Shown: one piece after another, positions 59,209 to 64,000 of the stretch
Position numbering within the stretch: position 1 is the stretch's first letter
Layout of the letters: every line of letters begins with the position of its first letter
Source of the DNA: RGIG4034 sp045628945
GTDB lineage: Bacteria > Bacillota > Clostridia > Lachnospirales > Lachnospiraceae
Length of the DNA: 64,000 nt
Direction of reading: 5' to 3'
NCBI GenBank assembly: GCA_045628945.1
Contig: JAZQQG010000046.1
Coordinates: forward strand, 1 to 64,000
Notes under the pieces: generated by a model
Database searches by the model: none
Seen by the model: the letters and a program-made list of their open reading frames with translations, nothing else
What the model was told of the DNA's origin: nothing
Position numbers and translations under genes: made by a program

Positions 59209-60155
59209 TATTCCTCCACGTCTTTACCGAAATGATTCTCGGTAATAAAGAGAATTCCGATAATGACCACCATAACAAGGGACATCAGAATTGCCGCCGC
59301 CGACAGCTTCTGATAATCCAGGGATAAGAACGTGTTGTTCATAAAATGCTGTAGCATATAGATACTGCTGAACGGGTATTTACCGGTAAGCAGATAGATC
59401 TCTCGGAACACCTTAAAGGAGTTAATTAAGGACATAATCGTGACAAACAGAATCGTCGGCGAAAGATAGCGAAGCTTAATCTTGAAGAAGATCTGGAATG
59501 CATTCGCACTCTCCAGACGCGCCACCTCGATAATGTCCTGCGGGATATTTGCTAAGGCCGACATGAAAAGAATCATGTTATAGCCCAGATTCTTCCATTG
59601 GAAAAGAAGCACGATAACGCTCTGTGCCTTCTCGGACTTCAACCAGTCCACCCCCTGGGCTCCCAGATTGGCAAGCATGGCATTCACGACACCGTTATTG
59701 TGAAACAGCACCTGCCAGATTAACACAATCGAAGCAATGGGCACCATTAACGGACTGAGGAAAAAAGAACGAAGCTGAGACTTAAACGGGATTTTGCAAT
59801 CCAGCATTAAGGCTAAAAGCAAAGACAGCACCACCGCAAGCGGTACGGCAATCAGAGAGAACATTCCCGTATTCTTCGCCGCAATCTGAAACGCCTTATT
59901 GTCCAGAATCTTCGTGAAATTCTCCAATCCCACGAACTGATGCGTAATCGGATTATCCACCGTGGAATAATATACAACCACGCAGAAGGGCAGGATAAAG
60001 AACACCAGAACTCCAAGCAGGCTGGGCGCCAGATATGCCCAGGAGAGAATCCGCTCCTTTACGCTTCTCTTCTCGCGATACTTACGAAGCTCCTTACGGC
60101 TCTTGCCATAGTGCTTATCGATATGCAGTTTTGAATCGACTGCTTTTTTCTTCAT
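59208..60155 (-). CDS. Carbohydrate ABC transporter permease, MalF type
   Basis: A 315-residue permease. After a basic N-terminus it has about six hydrophobic segments, starting SWAYLAPSLLGVLVFFILPF. The EAA loop is DIIEVARLESANAFQIFFKI, then KLRYLSPTI. It follows lipoprotein A by 29 bases. The substrate is probably an oligosaccharide or other sugar. Confidence 0.93.
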   Translation of the reverse strand: MKKKAVDSKLHIDKHYGKSRKELRKYREKRSVKERILSWAYLAPSLLGVLVFFILPFCVVVYYSTVDNPITHQFVGLENFTKILDNKAFQIAAKNTGMFSLIAVPLAVVLSLLLALMLDCKIPFKSQLRSFFLSPLMVPIASIVLIWQVLFHNNGVVNAMLANLGAQGVDWLKSEKAQSVIVLLFQWKNLGYNMILFMSALANIPQDIIEVARLESANAFQIFFKIKLRYLSPTILFVTIMSLINSFKVFREIYLLTGKYPFSSIYMLQHFMNNTFLSLDYQKLSAAAILMSLVMVVIIGILFITENHFGKDVEE

Positions 60156-60184
60156 GGAACCTTCTCGCTGCTAAAAATCTATCA

Positions 60185-62410
60185 CTAATAAGTCTCACTG
60201 ATATACAGACTTACGCGGTTTTGGATAATCGATACGACTTCGTCAACACTCTTCTGTCCTGCAAAGTATGCGCCGGCCTCTTCCATAATCATTTTCAGAA
60301 GTTCCTGATCAAACTCATAAGAAATTGCACGCTCCATAAGACTCAGAATCTCCTGTTTCTCCTCCGACGTCGGAGCCGAAACCTCGAACACTTTATCATT
60401 ATAACCCCAGGTCATTACCTCGTCACTGGTACTTACGATACGATAATATTCCTCGAATGCATCCTTCTCGGTAGGGAATCCATACTGATCCCAGTAGTAT
60501 TCCTCATTTAACTCAACCGTCATCAGATTACGCAGGAACGTCCAAGCCACATCCGGGTACTTACATTTGGATGTGATGGCAACTCCACTTCCGTGACTTC
60601 CGGTAAAGATTGCTCCGTCTTCGCTCGTCGGGAATCCGGACAATACCCCCTGCCCATAGAGCATTTTGTACATAGAATAGCCACTCCAACCATCCACATA
60701 CCCATTGCACAGCAAAAGTCGCCCGGCTAACATCTCATCCTCCGCATAATACTGCTCGTCGTAGGTCTCCCAGTATTTCTTCAGTTCCTCTATAGAATAG
60801 CCGTAATTAGCAAACCGCAAAACATTTTTGAAATCTTCGTTATCCAGATTGACTTTCCCCTGCTCGTAATCAAAGAAACGAGTACCGGAAGCTGCCAGCG
60901 CCATCCTTAAGATTTCTTCTTTGGTTGCAAACGCCATCACCTGCTTACAATCGGAAGAAGTCATATAAGCAAGGGCCTCTTCTAACGTCAGCTGATTGTC
61001 TTCCCCCGCTGCCATGTGGGAGGTATAGTAGAGATTCAAAACACAGGAGGAAGTCATCGCATAGGTCTTACCGTGATAGGTATAATCCTGGAAGGCCACC
61101 GGATAGTATCGATCCCGATTGATCTGTGCATCCTGTTTCAAATAAGAATCTATGTCTACCAACAACCCTTTATCCGCAAAGGAATACCAGCCTCCGCTAT
61201 AGGTTAAATCCGATAGGCTAATCAAATCCGGACAATCCGAAGAGGTAATTGCATTATTGAAATTCATCAACGCAACCTCATAATCCTCTGCCGTATTACT
61301 GTAATCTACGATTTTAATTCTGTATTCGTCTTGGCTCTTATTGAACTCGACAACCTGTCTTGCCACCGAATCGTTGGATCCAAAGCATCCCAAAACCAAA
61401 GTCTTCGTTTCTTTTACTTCAGCGATAGGAGTCTTAACCAATTCAATCAGCTGCGCCTGCATCCCTCCCATATCGGAACGCGAACGGGTAATCAGCAGAA
61501 GATTCCCGTTATCACGGCAGGACAGACATTCATAGGAATCTGCGATAATATCCACATCGGTCCAGGCCAACAGGTTCTCGGTCTTCCCCGTGAGCATATC
61601 ATATCTGTCTACGCCCTTGTCGTTCATCAGGAACATACCGTTCGCTCCGTCGGGTGATATATATTCCGCATTATTCAATCCGGTGTAGGTCTGGCCAAGT
61701 CCTTTTTTGTCCGGGCTTAATTCCGCCGCCTTCAGTTTACTGTCATGGTAAAGCATCATCGGCACGTTGTTGCCACCATAGCCTAATGCATTGATCCAAC
61801 CGTCCTGCTTCACCTCAAAGAGCTTCTGCCCACTATAATCCAACGCCACAATCAGCGTTTCACTTGCTAAAAGATAAATCGCAGAATCTGCTGCCAGCAT
61901 TTTAGAAACATAGAAACCCCATTCCAGATCCTGTCGGTCCTCCAGATAGGTAATGTCCGCTACCGTTTCGAACTCGCCGGTTTCCCCCAGTTTCACCAGG
62001 GAATGACCGTTTGCGTCATCCTCAGCATATTGACCTGCAATTCCATACACCGTTCCATCCGGAGACATTGCAAGACAATCTAGGGTTTTGCCCTCGATTG
62101 AAACGTTCTGAACCTGCTCTTCCATACTCGCTAACTCTAGCGTGCACAGCTCAGGAGTAACAATATAGTCAAACTCCTCCTCATTCTCGATTACAGAATA
62201 GGTGGAAGCAAGATAAGTCAGCTTATCTCCCTGAAAAATGAAATTTGAATTGTAATCTCCGCGAAAAGAATAATCCAGATACTTGGGCACGTACACAAAT
62301 TCTTGCTGCGGTTCGGAATTCTCTTTCTTGGTCTTTTTCCCGCAACCGGCAAACAATGCCACAAGCATGGCAAGCATTAGGATTACTGCAATCGATTTTC
62401 TGCGCTTCAT
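60185..62410 (-). CDS. Large extracellular solute-binding lipoprotein A
   Basis: A 741-residue lipoprotein (lipobox FAGC, Cys23). Residues ~40-340 form a beta-rich, propeller-like N-terminal region (EYISPDGANGMFLMNDKGVD). The C-terminal ~390 residues resemble family-1 sugar-binding proteins (LGCFGSNDSVARQVVEFNKS, DLISLSDLTYSGG, YHGKTYAMTSSC, DVAWTFLRNLM). The end (MIMEEAGAYFAGQKSVDEVV) closely matches lipoprotein B. AGGAG site. First gene of the six-gene operon; a weak promoter candidate is TTGTAT (62502-62497), 17 bases, TACGAT (62479-62474). Confidence 0.86.
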   Translation of the reverse strand: MKRRKSIAVILMLAMLVALFAGCGKKTKKENSEPQQEFVYVPKYLDYSFRGDYNSNFIFQGDKLTYLASTYSVIENEEEFDYIVTPELCTLELASMEEQVQNVSIEGKTLDCLAMSPDGTVYGIAGQYAEDDANGHSLVKLGETGEFETVADITYLEDRQDLEWGFYVSKMLAADSAIYLLASETLIVALDYSGQKLFEVKQDGWINALGYGGNNVPMMLYHDSKLKAAELSPDKKGLGQTYTGLNNAEYISPDGANGMFLMNDKGVDRYDMLTGKTENLLAWTDVDIIADSYECLSCRDNGNLLLITRSRSDMGGMQAQLIELVKTPIAEVKETKTLVLGCFGSNDSVARQVVEFNKSQDEYRIKIVDYSNTAEDYEVALMNFNNAITSSDCPDLISLSDLTYSGGWYSFADKGLLVDIDSYLKQDAQINRDRYYPVAFQDYTYHGKTYAMTSSCVLNLYYTSHMAAGEDNQLTLEEALAYMTSSDCKQVMAFATKEEILRMALAASGTRFFDYEQGKVNLDNEDFKNVLRFANYGYSIEELKKYWETYDEQYYAEDEMLAGRLLLCNGYVDGWSGYSMYKMLYGQGVLSGFPTSEDGAIFTGSHGSGVAITSKCKYPDVAWTFLRNLMTVELNEEYYWDQYGFPTEKDAFEEYYRIVSTSDEVMTWGYNDKVFEVSAPTSEEKQEILSLMERAISYEFDQELLKMIMEEAGAYFAGQKSVDEVVSIIQNRVSLYISETY

Positions 62411-62514
62411 TCTACACTCCTAACAATAGATACGTATGTACCTATTTCCCCTTATGGTTTTTTCACTAAATACATCGTAATTCATGCGGTATCAGAATAC
62501 AATAGCAGGAAACC

Positions 62515-62541
62515 TTAACAATTCTTAAGAGTTTCTTAAGG
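62515..62541. repeat. Three TTAAnn direct repeats at helical spacing
   Basis: TTAACA (62515-62520), TTAAGA (62525-62530) and TTAAGG (62536-62541) start 10 and 11 bases apart, the pattern of an OmpR/PhoB-type response-regulator site. They lie between the divergent sugar-binding operon and the amidohydrolase. Confidence 0.45.
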
Positions 62542-62661
62542 GTTGTCGGTACCCGCGGCCTCGGAATCGTGCTATGATATTACTCAGAAAGCAATACACT
62601 ATGAATGCGATGGAGACCGTTTTCCGCATCGATACCTGAAAAAGTCTCCGGGAGGACTACC

Positions 62662-63939
62662 ATGAAATATGCTTATACGAATATGATTCTTTTAGATGGA
62701 TCCGAAGAGATGACTCCGCAGACCGGCAAGGTTGTCCTGATCCAGGAGGACAAGATTGAGGCGATTGTCGAGGAAGGCGCCGATCTTACGGGCTACACCC
62801 CGGTGGATCTGGGGGGACAGTACCTATTGCCCGGACTCATTAATCTGCATGTTCATCTTGCAGGCTCGGGTAAGCCAAAAAACAATTCCGCCGATGCCAA
62901 GCGTCTCGTGAAACTGATTACGAAGAACAGCTTCACCAATGCCATCGGCCGTAAGCTGGTAGCCGGTTTTGCCAAGACCCAGCTGATGAGCGGTACCACC
63001 ACCATCCGTACCGTGGGCGGTATCAGCAACTATGACACGACCGTTCGCGATCAGATTGCGTCAGGCAAAAAAATCGGTCCGCGAATTCTGGCTTCCGATA
63101 TGGCCATCTCCGTTCCCGGAGGGCACATGGCCGGTTCTCTCGCCTATGAGGCGCATACACCCGAAGAGGCGGCTCATTTCGTAGACCTCGTAGCCGCAAA
63201 TCATCCGGACCTCATTAAACTCATGATTACCGGTGGCGTCTCCGATGCAGAGAAGCTCGGGGAACCCGGTGTCCTTCGTATGAAACCCGAGATAGTACGG
63301 GCCGCCTGCGACCGGGCACATGAGCTTGGTTTCTCGGTTGCGGCACATGTGGAAAGTCCGGAAGGCGTTTCGGTTGCCCTCGAAAACGGTGTGGATTCCA
63401 TCGAGCACGGCGCGAAACCCACCGATGATATTCTTCGTCTTTTCAAGGAGCGTGGTTCCTTCCATGTATCGACAATTTCCCCGGCCCTTCCCTTTGCTCT
63501 TTTTACCAAAGAGATGCCCGGCGTAACAGATACCATGCGCGAAAACGGTAAGATTGTATTTGACGGAATCATCGCCTTAGCCAAGGCTTGTCTGGAAAAC
63601 GGAATCCCTGTGGGACTCGGTACCGACACCGCCTGCCCGTATGTAACGCAATATGATATGTGGCGGGAGCTTGCACTTTTCGTAAAATATTGCGGAGTAA
63701 GCAATGCTTTTGCCATCTATTCCGCAACGAAGCTCAATGCCCGGCTTGCCGGCATCGGTGACATCACCGGTTCCATCGACCCCGGCAAATCCGCTGACCT
63801 GATTACGGTCCGTGAAAATCCGCTGGAAGACATTCACGCCCTTCGCAATGTTACGACCGTTACCATGGCCGGACGTCTCCACGTCGCCAAGGTTAAGAAG
63901 ATTCCTAAGGTGGAACGCGAGCTGGACGCATATATGTAA
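62662..63939 (+). CDS. Metal-dependent amidohydrolase
   Basis: A 425-residue hydrolase of the imidazolonepropionase/prolidase-like group. Metal and catalytic residues are visible: HVH in GLINLHVHLAGSG, His in SVAAHVES, His in SIEHGAK and Asp in GLGTDTACP, ending with the usual DPGKSADLITV. Substrate is not determined; dipeptide or cyclic amide hydrolysis is typical. The start at 62662 has GGAGG six bases upstream. An extended -10 (TGC-TATGAT, 62570-62578) lies about 85 bases upstream, after the direct repeats. A short ORF begins 32 bases after its stop. Confidence 0.9.
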   Translation: MKYAYTNMILLDGSEEMTPQTGKVVLIQEDKIEAIVEEGADLTGYTPVDLGGQYLLPGLINLHVHLAGSGKPKNNSADAKRLVKLITKNSFTNAIGRKLVAGFAKTQLMSGTTTIRTVGGISNYDTTVRDQIASGKKIGPRILASDMAISVPGGHMAGSLAYEAHTPEEAAHFVDLVAANHPDLIKLMITGGVSDAEKLGEPGVLRMKPEIVRAACDRAHELGFSVAAHVESPEGVSVALENGVDSIEHGAKPTDDILRLFKERGSFHVSTISPALPFALFTKEMPGVTDTMRENGKIVFDGIIALAKACLENGIPVGLGTDTACPYVTQYDMWRELALFVKYCGVSNAFAIYSATKLNARLAGIGDITGSIDPGKSADLITVRENPLEDIHALRNVTTVTMAGRLHVAKVKKIPKVERELDAYM

Positions 63940-63971
63940 AGGATTTCACATTTCCCGAAAGCAGGATACCT

Positions 63972-64000
63972 ATGACCACACGAGAAGAAGCACTGGCCTT
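63972..64000 (+). CDS. Start of a coding region cut by the window edge
   Basis: An ATG with an AGGA-like site (GCAGGATACCT) begins MTTREEALA, 32 bases after the amidohydrolase stop. Only nine codons are visible. The opening resembles that of some HD-domain hydrolases, which is a weak guess. Confidence 0.5.

Noticed and set aside
1..64000. CRISPR arrays, insertion sequences, prophage or integrated elements
   Set aside because: No regular spaced repeats, transposase or integrase genes, or terminal repeats were found; only the small XRE/KilA-N debris near 3 kb hints at mobile DNA.

Overview
The window looks like chromosomal DNA of an anaerobic Gram-positive gut-type Clostridium relative, most likely a Lachnospiraceae member. 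The evidence is strong AGGAGG-type ribosome sites, SAM-I, T-box and preQ1 leaders, a GlgC/GlgD pair, an ileS T-box with an AUC specifier, many lipoproteins ending their signal in GCGKK-like lipoboxes, and consensus sigma-A promoters. No rRNA, tRNA, CRISPR array or intact transposon was recognised. This placement is an inference from gene content.

Layout. 0-3 kb: a membrane-fused ECF-like sigma factor overlapping a partial membrane protein with SLH-like repeats. 3-3.6 kb: a small XRE regulator and a broken KilA-N gene, probably mobile-element debris. 3.6-12.6 kb: metK with a SAM-I riboswitch, an HD-GYP gene that appears leaderless, glycogen phosphorylase and ileS with a T-box leader. 12.6-18.7 kb: a LysR regulator, a Ssu/Tau-type ABC importer, a nitrilase-family hydrolase and a DASS-type carrier. 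18.8-30 kb: a cytidylate-kinase-like gene, then a tight reverse-strand run pth-mfd-GH5 glucanase-CotH protein-CE2/CE4 double esterase-CDF transporter.

30.1-35.9 kb: a visibly A+T-rich operon, MaoC hydratase-SDR-FkbH-ACP-MBOAT-SGNH protein. It has the parts of a D-alanylation (Dlt) system, with FkbH in place of DltA. It is the best candidate in the window for an undescribed surface acylation pathway, possibly using a glyceryl-derived group.

36-44.7 kb: glgC-glgD, divergent murC, then a DnaD-domain gene and a DnaC/DnaI-like loader preceded by tandem DnaA-box-like repeats, prs and a DMT permease. 44.7-52.9 kb: a small membrane protein; a DUF4160/DUF2442 pair with a palindromic operator; an orphan, promoter- and terminator-bounded small RNA candidate; TauE/SafE, GNAT, HD and MATE genes; an amino-acid ABC importer; and queT with a preQ1 riboswitch. 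53-62.4 kb: a six-gene reverse operon joining two large solute-binding lipoproteins and two sugar-type permeases to a MacA-like adaptor and a truncated MacB-like protein, with no ATPase. 62.6-64 kb: an amidohydrolase and the first codons of another gene.

Start codons were chosen mainly from ribosome-site spacing. Function calls rest on motifs read by eye; no database search was run.
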